DNA from: CAYXVB01 sp964467785
GTDB taxonomy: Bacteria > Bdellovibrionota > UBA1018
Assembly (NCBI GenBank): GCA_964467785.1
Contig: CAYXVB010000023.1
Span: forward strand, 1-31,531
Reading direction: 5' to 3'
DNA: 31,531 bases
Part shown: in pieces, positions 7,583 to 15,489 of the stretch
How positions within the stretch are numbered: position 1 is the first letter of the stretch
Layout of the letters: each line of letters starts with the position of its first letter
Translations under genes and position numbers: made by a program
The notes under the pieces: generated by a model
What the model saw: only the letters and a program-made list of their open reading frames with translations
The model's database searches: none
What the model was told of the DNA's origin: nothing

Positions 7583-8605
7583 GCCGCAGCGCCTGGGGAG
7601 ACGACCGGACGCAGTTCTTCTTTCAGCTCACGCCTGAGCGGGTCCTTTCGGCCGTCGAGGCGTCGGGGCTCGTGTGCACAGGCCGCTGCTATGCTCTCGG
7701 CAGCTACGAGAACCGCGTTTATGAAGTGGAGCTGGAGGAAGGGGAGAGCTTTTCGTCTCCAGACGACGCGACTTCGCGCTTTGCTCGCCGGCGAGTGGCC
7801 AAGTTTTACCGTCCCGGACGCTGGAGCGAGGAGCAGATTCTCGAAGAGCACCGCTTCCTGTCCGATCTCGCCGAAGCGGAGGTGCCAGTCGTGGCGCCCG
7901 TCCCGTTCGCAGATGGCCGCACCCTGCATGTCACACCGGAAGGAATCCGGTACGCCGTTTTTCCTAAGGTGGGGGGACGCGCACCGGAGGAACTTTCCAA
8001 TGAGCAGCTGCTACGGCTCGGGCGGCTTCTTGCGCGGATTCACGCCGTGGGCGCGCGGAGCCCTGCGCCTTCGCGAGTTCGCATCGGCCCTGAAGCCTAC
8101 GGGCGGGTCAATCTGGAGTTCCTGCTCTCGCGTCGCCTGATTCCGACCGAGTTCGAGAGCCGCTACCGCCAGGCCGCCGAAAGGATCTGCGCTGCCGCTG
8201 AACCGGTATTTGCGCAGGCGGCGTACCACCGGATCCACGGGGACTGTCACCTGGGCAATCTCCTGTGGAACGAAAAGGGGCCGTTTTTTCTCGATTTTGA
8301 CGACATGCTGATGGGACCAGCCGTTCAGGACGTCTGGCTGCTCGTCCCCGGACGCGACGACGAAGCCCGGCGAAATCGCGAAATCCTCCTCGAAGGCTAT
8401 GAGGAAATGAGAAGTTTTGACCGGACCCAGCTCCGCATGGTGGAATACCTCCGTGCGCTGCGCTTTATCCATTACACGGCCTGGCTCGCCAGGCGCTGGG
8501 AGGATCCGGCATTTCCACAGGCTTTTCCGGACTTCGGGAGCCAGCGGTACTGGGAAAAGGAAACACGCGACCTGGAAGAGCAGTTGCGTCTGGTGATGGG
8601 AGCCG
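7579..8605 (+). CDS. srkA: SrkA/YihE-like stress response kinase (3' end lost in assembly gap)
   Basis: A homologue of the bacterial stress response kinase SrkA (YihE/RdoA), a choline-kinase-fold Ser/Thr kinase that in E. coli counteracts stress-induced death by antagonising MazF. Visible motifs are SYENRVYEVE (42-51), the ATP-binding lysine in VAKFYRPGRW (K75), the catalytic loop HGDCHLGNLLW (220-230) and metal-binding DFDD (239-242). The start is a TTG at 7579 overlapping the previous TGA, with GGGAGA upstream. About 342 residues are readable before the N run at 8606; alignment by eye to SrkA suggests only about ten C-terminal residues are missing. The in-frame codons after the gap are probably not part of the protein. 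Confidence 0.88.
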
Positions 8606-8615
8606 NNNNNNNNNN
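8606..8615. other. Assembly gap (10 N)
   Basis: Ten undetermined bases interrupt the junction between the SrkA-like gene and the MepA-like gene. Ten is a common placeholder length, so the true size is unknown. The end of the kinase and possibly the true start of the endopeptidase are affected. Confidence 0.95.
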
Positions 8616-8643
8616 GTTCGTCGCCATCTGGACAAGATAGTGC

Positions 8644-9717
8644 ATGCTCGGCAGCTTGATCTGCGGCTTGTCAGCGCTGACTGCCGGGGCCACCGGGCGC
8701 GATCATCGCCCTCAGTTCGAGTCCTGCGACCCGGTGACGGAGTTTTCGTTCGACACTCACCGCGCTGGCAATGTGCCGAACGATCTCGCCTTGCCGCGCC
8801 TGGACTTTTGCGCGGAATGGAATCCGGAGTTCGTCCATAACGGGGGTCATTGTTGCGGCAAGTTCACCTTTTCGCGTCGGCAGAACAAGAGGCTTCGTTG
8901 CGCGCCCAATCGCTTCAGCGGCGGCGGCTATTGCGCCGAGCGCACCGCCGAGCAGGCCCAATATGAAAAAGACGTCGCCAGCGGCAAGATCCCCGACGCT
9001 CTCGAGGCGATCATCTGGGACGTGGGTCGTAAGGGCAACCAGGCTTGGTGCACCGTAAACAACGGATTTCTCGCCTGGGGGCGCCCGATAGTCGCCACCG
9101 AAAAAAACCGCGTGCTCCTTCGCAGCCCTGATCGTTGCACTCATTACGGCACCGATGGCATGATCGGCATGATCGAATGGACCGGCCGCCAGCTCGCCAA
9201 GGAGTACAAGGGGCCGGAGTTCGAAGGACTCCGCCTGATCGTGGGGGACATCTCCGCGCCACGCGGCGGTTGCCTGGTCGGCCGTTCTGGTCGCAAAGGT
9301 CATGCGTCGCACACCTCGGGCCAGGACGTGGACCTGGGGCTGCTGTTGCCGAAGTCGAGGATGTCCACGGTCCAGACTTTCCACAAGACGTTTGACCCCA
9401 AGGCCAACTGGTGGCTGCTTAAGCAGCTTTTCCATAATCCGTTTGCCTGCGTGAAGGTCGTTTTCCTCGATCGTTCGCATATCCATAAACTGGCCAAATA
9501 CATGAGCAAGATTCCCGACCCGGAGTGGAGCACGCTCCGTCGGTTCATCCGCCACGTGCCCGGCCACAAGAACCATCACCATGTCCGCATCGGTGAAGGT
9601 CCGGGCCTGCCCGGCTGTACGTCCGACGCGCGTCCGGAGCTCGAGACCGAGGAAAACGGTGGCGTGGATGACGGTGAGCTGGACCTCGAGAAGGATCTCC
9701 TGCCCAGCGGAGGTTGA
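8644..9717 (+). CDS. MepA-like (M74) murein endopeptidase with Cys-rich N-terminal extension
   Basis: A zinc endopeptidase of the penicillin-insensitive murein endopeptidase family, which cuts D-alanyl-meso-DAP cross-links in the periplasm. The family motifs are GHASHTSGQDVDLG (219-232, likely ligands H223 and D230) and KNHHHVRIG (309-317). At 357 residues it is longer than E. coli MepA (274). The first 140 residues hold many cysteines (28, 56, 70, 71, 86, 97, 136) that could form disulphides, and the tail is acidic. The N-terminus MLGSLICGLSALTAGA is hydrophobic but has no basic residues; with the nearby assembly gap, the real start could differ. Its stop abuts the convergent lyase gene stop. 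Confidence 0.82.
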   Translation: MLGSLICGLSALTAGATGRDHRPQFESCDPVTEFSFDTHRAGNVPNDLALPRLDFCAEWNPEFVHNGGHCCGKFTFSRRQNKRLRCAPNRFSGGGYCAERTAEQAQYEKDVASGKIPDALEAIIWDVGRKGNQAWCTVNNGFLAWGRPIVATEKNRVLLRSPDRCTHYGTDGMIGMIEWTGRQLAKEYKGPEFEGLRLIVGDISAPRGGCLVGRSGRKGHASHTSGQDVDLGLLLPKSRMSTVQTFHKTFDPKANWWLLKQLFHNPFACVKVVFLDRSHIHKLAKYMSKIPDPEWSTLRRFIRHVPGHKNHHHVRIGEGPGLPGCTSDARPELETEENGGVDDGELDLEKDLLPSGG

Positions 9718-11208
9718 TCAGAGCGCCTGCTCCAGCAGCCGATCGAGTTCTTCGGGCTCAAGCAGGCCTTTTTCGCGGACCAGTTCGACGACGCTTTTGC
9801 CTCGGCTCACCGCTTCCTTGACCAGTTCGGCGGTGCGGGCGTAGCCCAGGCGCGGGGAGAGCGCGGTGGCGATCTGCGGAGTCGATTCAAAGTAGCGGAG
9901 AAGGCGTTGCTGGTCGGGACGGATGCCTTCGATGCAGCTTTCGCGCAGAGTGGTGACCGCGTTGGCAAGGATGCGCGAGGCTTTGAGAAGGCTGGCGGAG
10001 ATCACCGGCATCATCACGTTGAGCTCGAGCTGCCCCGCCTGCGTGGCGAAGGCCACGGTCTGATCGTGCCCGAGCACCGCGAAGGCCACTTGATGGGTCA
10101 TCTCGAGGATGGACGGATTGACCTTGCCGGGCATGATGCTGCTGCCGGGCTGCACCGCGGGCAGGATCAGCTCGCCGAAGCCCGTGGTCGGTCCCGAGGA
10201 CAGTAGACGGAGATCGTTGCAGATGCGGGTCAACTCCAGCGCCGCGATCCGGAGCTGCGAGGAGTATTGGGCAAACGGCGCCATGGACTGCATCGACTCG
10301 TAGAGGTCCGGCGAGAGTCGCAGACGCTCCTGGGTGAGTTTTGAAAGGTCCGCCACGATCCGTGCGGGAAAGGCGCGGGGCACGTTGATGCCGGTGCCCG
10401 CGGCGGAGCCACCGATACCCAACTCCCGCAGCTCCTCGCGAGCGTCCTCGATCCACCCCGCGATTCGTCCAACAGTGCGCGCATAGGCGCCCCACTCGGC
10501 CCCGAGACGGATAGGTACCGCGTCCTGAAGATGAGTGCGCGCGGACTTCGGAATGCGGCTCCATTCCGTCGCGTGGCGCCGGAGGCTGACTTCGAGCGCC
10601 CGGAATGAGGCGACGAGGGATTTGGATACCTCGAGCAGCGCGAGGCGCATGGCCGTGGGATAGGTGTCGTTGGTCGATTGGGACGCGTTGACATGGTCAT
10701 TGGGGTGGACCGGGGTCCAAATCCCGGGGCGGCGGCCGGCCAGGCGATTGGCGAGCTGAGCCACGGTCTCGTTGAGGTTCATATTCTGGCTAGTGCCCGC
10801 ACCCGCCTGGAAGATATCCACCGGAAAGTAGGCTTTGCGTTCAGTGTCGTCGCGGTTGTCGAGAATTTTGGGATCAAGTAACCGGGTGATGGCCTGCTCG
10901 ATGAGCGACGCCTCTCGCGGCTCTAATACCCGGCAGGCGAGGTTGGCGCGAGCTGCCGCTAGCTTGATTCTTAAATAGGCGCGGAGCAGCGCGGGATCGG
11001 CGGTTTCGCCAGAAATTCGGAAATTCTCGAGCGCACGCGCAGTCTGCGCGCCCCAGGGAGCATCCGCGGGGACCTGGATCACACCGAGCGGGTCGCGTTC
11101 GTCGCGGGTTTTTTGGGAGCGAGGCGTCGGTGCGCGCCGCAGTGTATAAGATCGATGTGCGGATTTGTTTTTCGCTATCGTTTTGGAATAATTATTTTTC
11201 TTTCGCAT
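9718..11208 (-). CDS. Aspartase/fumarase-family lyase, probably aspartate ammonia-lyase
   Basis: A 496-residue member of the aspartase/fumarase superfamily. The signature loop GSSIMPGKVNP is at 355-365 with the catalytic serines, and conserved segments are GAGTSQNMNLNE (136-147), QSTNDTYPTAM (177-187) and RTHLQDAVP (224-232). LQDAVP, GTGIN and PADAPWGAQTARALENF look more like aspartate ammonia-lyase (aspartate to fumarate plus ammonia) than class II fumarase, but the distinction by eye is not certain. The first 35 residues are a basic extension absent from typical family members. Only the ATG at 11208 starts this frame, with a weak AAGAA upstream. Cytoplasmic, monocistronic, divergent from the response regulator. 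Confidence 0.85.
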   Translation of the reverse strand: MRKKNNYSKTIAKNKSAHRSYTLRRAPTPRSQKTRDERDPLGVIQVPADAPWGAQTARALENFRISGETADPALLRAYLRIKLAAARANLACRVLEPREASLIEQAITRLLDPKILDNRDDTERKAYFPVDIFQAGAGTSQNMNLNETVAQLANRLAGRRPGIWTPVHPNDHVNASQSTNDTYPTAMRLALLEVSKSLVASFRALEVSLRRHATEWSRIPKSARTHLQDAVPIRLGAEWGAYARTVGRIAGWIEDAREELRELGIGGSAAGTGINVPRAFPARIVADLSKLTQERLRLSPDLYESMQSMAPFAQYSSQLRIAALELTRICNDLRLLSSGPTTGFGELILPAVQPGSSIMPGKVNPSILEMTHQVAFAVLGHDQTVAFATQAGQLELNVMMPVISASLLKASRILANAVTTLRESCIEGIRPDQQRLLRYFESTPQIATALSPRLGYARTAELVKEAVSRGKSVVELVREKGLLEPEELDRLLEQAL

Positions 11209-11301
11209 TGGCGTTCTTTATGCAAGAAGTCTGCGACCGTATCGCATCCTTTTCATATTCATGAACATCTGTGCACGGGGCTAGTTGGAGGAATTTCTGA
11301 A

Positions 11302-11670
11302 ATGAAGGTGCTGGTGATCGAAGATGATTCGGCTGTTCGGGAAACGCTCGGTATGGTTCTCGAGGCCTTTCAGCATCTGCCCGTCTTGGCGTCCAATGGG
11401 GACGAGGCGTTGGTTCAGCTGGAAGCCGATTGGCCGGATGTCATCCTTCTCGATCTTACGCTTGAAGGCGTGACGGGCGAGGAAGTTTACCAGAACATCG
11501 TCAACCGGTTTGGCCGCATTCCGCCGACGATCGTGCTGACTGCCGTGCCACAAGGGCAGAATCGGCAACGCTATATGCCGGGCACTTGGTTTTTGGCTAA
11601 GCCCTACACGATCGAAGATCTTGCCGAGGTGCTCGATGAAGCGGTCGCCTCCTCGCGCGGTGCGGCCTAA
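11302..11670 (+). CDS. Single-domain response regulator (receiver only)
   Basis: A stand-alone CheY-like receiver of 122 residues. The acidic pocket is E7-D8-D9, the phosphoacceptor is D51 in VILLDL, the switch threonine is T80 in VLTA, and the invariant lysine is K100 in LAKPY. There is no output domain. The start is set by GGAGG at 11287-11291, ten bases before the ATG. No histidine kinase is in the window, so it is an orphan that either signals by protein contact or acts in a phosphorelay encoded elsewhere. Confidence 0.9.
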   Translation: MKVLVIEDDSAVRETLGMVLEAFQHLPVLASNGDEALVQLEADWPDVILLDLTLEGVTGEEVYQNIVNRFGRIPPTIVLTAVPQGQNRQRYMPGTWFLAKPYTIEDLAEVLDEAVASSRGAA

Positions 11671-11741
11671 AGATCTGGCCTCGGGGATGCCGCTGATCGC
11701 CGTCCGTTCGCGTTGATTGCAGGCCGTTGCGATTCACAAGA

Positions 11742-12308
11742 TCAGTAAGTCGACTCGGCTGGCTGGAACTCCGAGGCCGCTTTGCGAAGGCTACGGAGCA
11801 GGGAGCTTTTACAGAACCATTTCGCCGCGCTAGCGCATTTTCGGATATGGTCGTCCGAGATGGAGGCCGCGGCCTTTTGCAGGCGGTCGAGCGTGTCCTG
11901 GTCCTTGGAGCCTAGGTTTTTTTCACCGGTGAGTGAGGCGGCCTCCTCCAAGATCCGAGCGTAGAGTCCGCAGTGGCATCCGGTGGAGCACCGATTCGGC
12001 CATGTAGGTGCTGAAACGGTCTTTCCTTGCGCACGCGACCGATTGAGCCTGTGCAGGGCCTCCTTTTCAAGCAGCGGATCGATTTGCGCCTGCAGCACTG
12101 GAAGGAGGACCTTGGCCTCTTCGGAGGTGATTCCGCACTGGGTGCCCGAATGGTCGACGGATGCCAGCAATACAGTGGCCGCCGAGTCGAGCTGCTCGAG
12201 ACGGGTGAGACTCCCGGATGCCGCACCGTGGGTCAGCCAGGGGACGAGGATGGCGAGCAGAGCGGTGGCGCGGAAAAGGGCGAAATACCGGATCCGGATT
12301 TTTTTCAT
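11742..12308 (-). CDS. Small exported cysteine-containing protein of unknown function
   Basis: A 188-residue protein with a clear signal peptide (MKKIRIRY, then a hydrophobic core ending near THGAASG). I do not recognise the family. The mature part is helical and has six cysteines: one in TQCG, three in NRCSTGCHCGLY, and two in RKCASAAKWFCKS. This suggests disulphides in the periplasm; the CxxxCxC cluster could instead bind a metal. It starts 15 bases after the stop of the polysaccharide deacetylase lipoprotein gene on the same strand, so the two probably share a transcript. It ends 71 bases from the convergent response regulator. Confidence 0.75.
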   Translation of the reverse strand: MKKIRIRYFALFRATALLAILVPWLTHGAASGSLTRLEQLDSAATVLLASVDHSGTQCGITSEEAKVLLPVLQAQIDPLLEKEALHRLNRSRAQGKTVSAPTWPNRCSTGCHCGLYARILEEAASLTGEKNLGSKDQDTLDRLQKAAASISDDHIRKCASAAKWFCKSSLLRSLRKAASEFQPAESTY

Positions 12309-12323
12309 AGTGCCAGCACGGAT

Positions 12324-13931
12324 TTAGCTGTCACCGCGATTGACCAGGTCGATCGCCTGGCCGACGGGCATGATGCGGTACGTGCCAGGCTTCTCCTTGT
12401 TCTTTTCGCTGAGGTGTTCCATCAACATCCGCGACGCCTCGACCGACTGTGGATGGATGTCATGGAAGAGGATCACTCCGCCGCCCTTTTTGGAGAGCGC
12501 CATCTGCTTTTTAGCCCGGGCCAGGATCGTGTTGGGATTGCGGTCCTGCCAGTCGAGCGTGTCGACGTTCCAGAAGACATGCACCATCTTTTGCTGGGCG
12601 ATCAGCGCGCGGACGCGCGGGACACTCGTGCCGGCGCCGTAGGGACAGCGGAAAAGACTCGGCCGGACGCCGATGACCTCGCTCAGGCGTTGCGTGGAGT
12701 CGACGATCTGGCGGCGGAGTTTGAGGTCATTGAGCTTGGTCAGCTTGGGGTGGCTCCAGGAGTGGTTTGCCGTCTCGTTGCCGCTCTCGAGCACGCGCCG
12801 GGCGATCTTGGGATACTCGGTGGCGTTTTGCGCGAGCATGAAGAAGGTGGCAGTCATGCCGTTATTGTGCAGGTTTTCCAGCACTTTATTGGTGTAGCTG
12901 CCGTGGGGCCCGTCGTCAAAGGTGATCGACCAAACCCCGGACGGAAATCCGTTGCCGGTAACGTTTCCGCTCGGGCCAGTTCCAGGCGCGATCTTATCGG
13001 ACTGCAGAGAGTGAGTAGGGGATTTGGCAATCAGCTCTAACTGCATCGAGCGTACGCTTTCCTCGAGCCTTTGTTCGATCGGGGTAGAGACCCCCTCCAA
13101 TACCTTGCCGACCTGCTCTATCTTCTGGATCACTTCAGGACGTTCATACAGATCGAGGTAGGTCTGGACCAGCTCCTTCGTCTGCTCGGTGCGCCCGCGC
13201 TTGCCGTACAGCATGCGGCTGAGTCCGAGGCGGAGACTGGAGTCAGTCGGATTCAGCTTATCGAGTTCAAGCCCGAGCTCATAGTGGGCGACGAGATAGT
13301 GCATCGGCAGGTAGCGGAAGTACTCGCCTAGGTAGCTGAAGGCAATGGTGGCTTTGCGATAGGGTTCAGAGTCTTTCTGGCCCTCGCGCAGGATCTGGTC
13401 AAAGCGTTGGTAGAAGTAGGCGAGTTGGTGCTGGCGCGACACCTGGCTTGCACGAAGCGCAAGGAGACGCGTGTAGAGGCCGGATTTGATGATGCGGTTG
13501 AAGAACTGGTCGAGCGATCCGTCGCGTTCCGCCGCGGCCAGGTCGAGGTCCCCGTCGAAACGACGGCTCTGGCTCCGGGCCCGATGGTAGATTTCCTCGA
13601 CGGCGTCGAGGCGGAGCTGAAGCCTGAGCTGGAACAGTTCCTGGGAGCTCGAGGAGAGAAGCTTTTGGAAGTCCGCTTCGAGAGTCGTGAGGTCAGCCGC
13701 GGCGCCTGGCTCGTCACTCGATTTCGAAGAGGCTGGAGCGCGGTTGAGGAACTTGGCGCCGGGCACGGCTTCGTCGGCTACCTTGTTGTCCTCGTCCGCG
13801 CTCTCGGTGCTTTGTTGCTCGTCGCTGGTCGCGTGGCGCGTGGCCGGGGAGGTCGAGCAGCCGCTCGCGAGCGTGAGCAGGAGCGCGACGAATCCGGAAA
13901 CGACGAGGGTGCCGGCGGGGAGCTTTTTCAT
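12324..13931 (-). CDS. NodB-type polysaccharide deacetylase lipoprotein
   Basis: A 535-residue lipoprotein. The signal ends in lipobox LASGC (C25), so it is lipid-anchored in the envelope. A Ser/Glu-rich linker leads to a helical region (about 80-300) with no recognised domain, then a complete NodB deacetylase domain (332-530). Its motifs are TFDDGPH (D339, D340), metal ligands H390 and H394 in HSWSH, RCPYG (428-432), DWQDRN, and ILFHDIH with H490. Such enzymes remove acetyl groups from N-acetylated polysaccharides such as peptidoglycan, chitin or poly-GlcNAc; the substrate here is not known. A good Shine-Dalgarno site (AAGGAA) precedes the ATG. It heads a two-gene unit with the small cysteine protein. 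Confidence 0.9.
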   Translation of the reverse strand: MKKLPAGTLVVSGFVALLLTLASGCSTSPATRHATSDEQQSTESADEDNKVADEAVPGAKFLNRAPASSKSSDEPGAAADLTTLEADFQKLLSSSSQELFQLRLQLRLDAVEEIYHRARSQSRRFDGDLDLAAAERDGSLDQFFNRIIKSGLYTRLLALRASQVSRQHQLAYFYQRFDQILREGQKDSEPYRKATIAFSYLGEYFRYLPMHYLVAHYELGLELDKLNPTDSSLRLGLSRMLYGKRGRTEQTKELVQTYLDLYERPEVIQKIEQVGKVLEGVSTPIEQRLEESVRSMQLELIAKSPTHSLQSDKIAPGTGPSGNVTGNGFPSGVWSITFDDGPHGSYTNKVLENLHNNGMTATFFMLAQNATEYPKIARRVLESGNETANHSWSHPKLTKLNDLKLRRQIVDSTQRLSEVIGVRPSLFRCPYGAGTSVPRVRALIAQQKMVHVFWNVDTLDWQDRNPNTILARAKKQMALSKKGGGVILFHDIHPQSVEASRMLMEHLSEKNKEKPGTYRIMPVGQAIDLVNRGDS

Positions 13932-14031
13932 GATAGGTTTCCTTGGGGATATTGACTGGAGTTCTTGGAATATTCTAGTCGCCGGCGAGCGCTCGTGAAA
14001 CCGGCAATTTCAACCGCGAAGAGATCGGCGA
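13932..14031 (-). promoter_or_regulatory. Probable promoter region of the deacetylase lipoprotein gene
   Basis: Read on the minus strand, a TAGAAT -10 box lies about 40 bases before the start codon with a weak TTTCAC 17 bases upstream. Between them is the palindrome CGAGCGCTCG, flanked by GCCGG and CCGGC, a hairpin or operator-like element. It could also terminate the GNAT gene upstream, though no T-run follows. Confidence 0.35.
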
Positions 14032-14661
14032 TCAGATTTTGGCGCCCAGAGCGTAGACCCAGACTCCGGGGCGGAATTCGAGGCGTCCGATCTCGCTAAA
14101 GCCGTTGCGCTGGTAAAAAGCCAGGGGCATCGGGCCACAAAAGAGGTGGATGCCGGGGATGTGCTTTTGGCGAAGCTCGGCGAGACACGCTTCGATGAGA
14201 AGCTTGCCGAGCCCGGCGCTGCGGAACCGGCCGTCGACATTCATATGGAGGTGGGCCGGGTACTGCTGGAAGATTCGGCGGCGCAACTCTTCGGGAAAAG
14301 ATTCCTCCGGTCCGCGATCCAGATGAAGGGCTCGGCGGGCAAAGCGCCGGGTGTCCCCGTTGGCTAGATAGCGACCGCCGGCGAGGCGCGCGAGCAACGG
14401 CAGCGTAAATCGCCACGCCTTGACCCGACGGAACGCGATCGTGTCCGGGCAGCAGGTCAGGTAGCCCTGGACGCGATCGACTGCGTCGACCGCAACCCAA
14501 GTCCACTCGGGCAGGAGTCGTTCGTAGGGTCCGACCCATTGTTCGCCGAAGAATTCCCAGCGGGCGCGATCGATTGAGGATCCGCCGTTCGCGGTCAGGC
14601 AACACAGGTCGCGGATGCGGACCCAGTCCTCCGTCCGGGCTCGGCGGATCTTCATTGTCAT
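14032..14661 (-). CDS. GNAT-family acetyltransferase
   Basis: A 209-residue GNAT-fold N-acetyltransferase. The acetyl-CoA-binding region is FRSAGLGKLLIEACL (146-160), preceded by the strand AHLHMNVD and followed by the HLFCGPMPLAFYQRNGF core that is typical of the fold. Residues 15-40 give the substrate side and are family-specific; the substrate is not predictable. The ATG at 14661 overlaps the stop of the upstream 3D-domain gene (ATGA), so translation is coupled; a second ATG two codons later is also possible. Coupling to a murein-associated gene hints at envelope amino-sugar or peptide chemistry, but this is inference. Confidence 0.85.
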   Translation of the reverse strand: MTMKIRRARTEDWVRIRDLCCLTANGGSSIDRARWEFFGEQWVGPYERLLPEWTWVAVDAVDRVQGYLTCCPDTIAFRRVKAWRFTLPLLARLAGGRYLANGDTRRFARRALHLDRGPEESFPEELRRRIFQQYPAHLHMNVDGRFRSAGLGKLLIEACLAELRQKHIPGIHLFCGPMPLAFYQRNGFSEIGRLEFRPGVWVYALGAKI

Positions 14662-15389
14662 TCAGTGACGGATTCGATGGAGATGCGCGTGCAATTGTTG
14701 GGTTCAGGTTCCTCGACGAGGCGCACCGTCAGGGGCTGGAGATGTCGGATTTTGGCCTTGCTCAGGATGCGGCCCTGATCGCCGTCGCCGACATAGAGAT
14801 CCACGCGATCGCCGCGAATCGCGCCGCCCACATCGACCGCGCGCCAGAGGCCGTCGTGCAGGGTGCCGTCCGGGAGGACCATGTTCACGGTTTCGTCGAT
14901 GCGCACCAGGCTGCCGAGCGGAACGACTTTGGGGTCCACTGCGATGGAATGGAAGGGGACAAGCGCGCAGGTGCCTACGCCGTCGCCCCAGGGATTACGG
15001 GTGTAGCGATAGCGGACGCGGCCGTTTTTGACCCCCGCGTAATTTACGACTTTACCGTTCATCAAATGGCCCGAGCCTTCGATGTCGAGCGCTTTGCGGA
15101 AGCGCGAGCTGACGCGTGCCAGCTGCCGGTCCTGCATGTCGAGCAGCACGTCATTTTCGGGGTACTTGGCATAATCCGCTTCGCGCACCAGATAATAATA
15201 GGTGTTGCGAAGGCGGGCGATCACCGGCTCAGAGCCTGGCCCGGAAACCGGCTGGACGTGTTCGACTGCATCCGTTTCCGCAGTTGATTCGGCGCGTGCC
15301 GGCGCCGTGAGGAGCACGGTCGCCATCAGGCAAAGCGCACTGATGCCAAAAATTGAACCTACCCGAATGAATCTGACAGTCTTTTTCAT
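14658..15389 (-). CDS. Exported 3D-domain protein (MltA-like catalytic fold)
   Basis: A 243-residue exported protein. The signal peptide covers about 1-33 (MKKTVRFIRV start, cleavage after PARA). The C-terminal half is a 3D domain, named for three conserved aspartates: AVDPKVVPLGS (D152), RAVDVGGAIRG (D186) and the following RGDRVDLY (D194/D197). The domain is the catalytic barrel shared with lytic transglycosylase MltA and with Rpf/YuiC-type muralytic proteins, so cleavage of glycan strands in the periplasm is likely. No LysM or SH3 binding domain is present. The only Shine-Dalgarno-like bases are a run of G in the loop of a hairpin just before the ATG. Confidence 0.85.
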   Translation of the reverse strand: MKKTVRFIRVGSIFGISALCLMATVLLTAPARAESTAETDAVEHVQPVSGPGSEPVIARLRNTYYYLVREADYAKYPENDVLLDMQDRQLARVSSRFRKALDIEGSGHLMNGKVVNYAGVKNGRVRYRYTRNPWGDGVGTCALVPFHSIAVDPKVVPLGSLVRIDETVNMVLPDGTLHDGLWRAVDVGGAIRGDRVDLYVGDGDQGRILSKAKIRHLQPLTVRLVEEPEPNNCTRISIESVTE

Positions 15390-15391
15390 AC

Positions 15392-15410
15392 AAAAAGCCC
15401 CCCCGCTTTT
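15392..15410 (-). terminator. G-loop hairpin just before the 3D-domain start codon
   Basis: On the minus strand AAAAGC-GGGGGG-GCTTTT forms a six-bp stem with a G6 loop, followed by another T and then GTATG, so the ATG lies three bases beyond it. It resembles a rho-independent terminator for the phospholipase D gene, which ends 80 bases upstream. The G tract is also the only ribosome-site-like sequence for the 3D gene, so the element could act as an attenuator. Confidence 0.45.
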
Positions 15411-15489
15411 AGAAACGCTGAGGTTAACCCCAACTTTGAGCCGATTTCCAAAGAATTCTTATTTTGACCGGCTCTCGCTCAATAGTTCT

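Noticed and set aside
8616..8640. C-terminal extension of the SrkA-like kinase after the N run
   Set aside because: The seven codons after the gap are in frame only if the gap is exactly ten bases, which is probably a placeholder.
9718..11208. Class II fumarase
   Set aside because: LQDAVP, GTGIN and the N-terminal PADAPWG pattern fit aspartase better, although the superfamily call is safer than the substrate.
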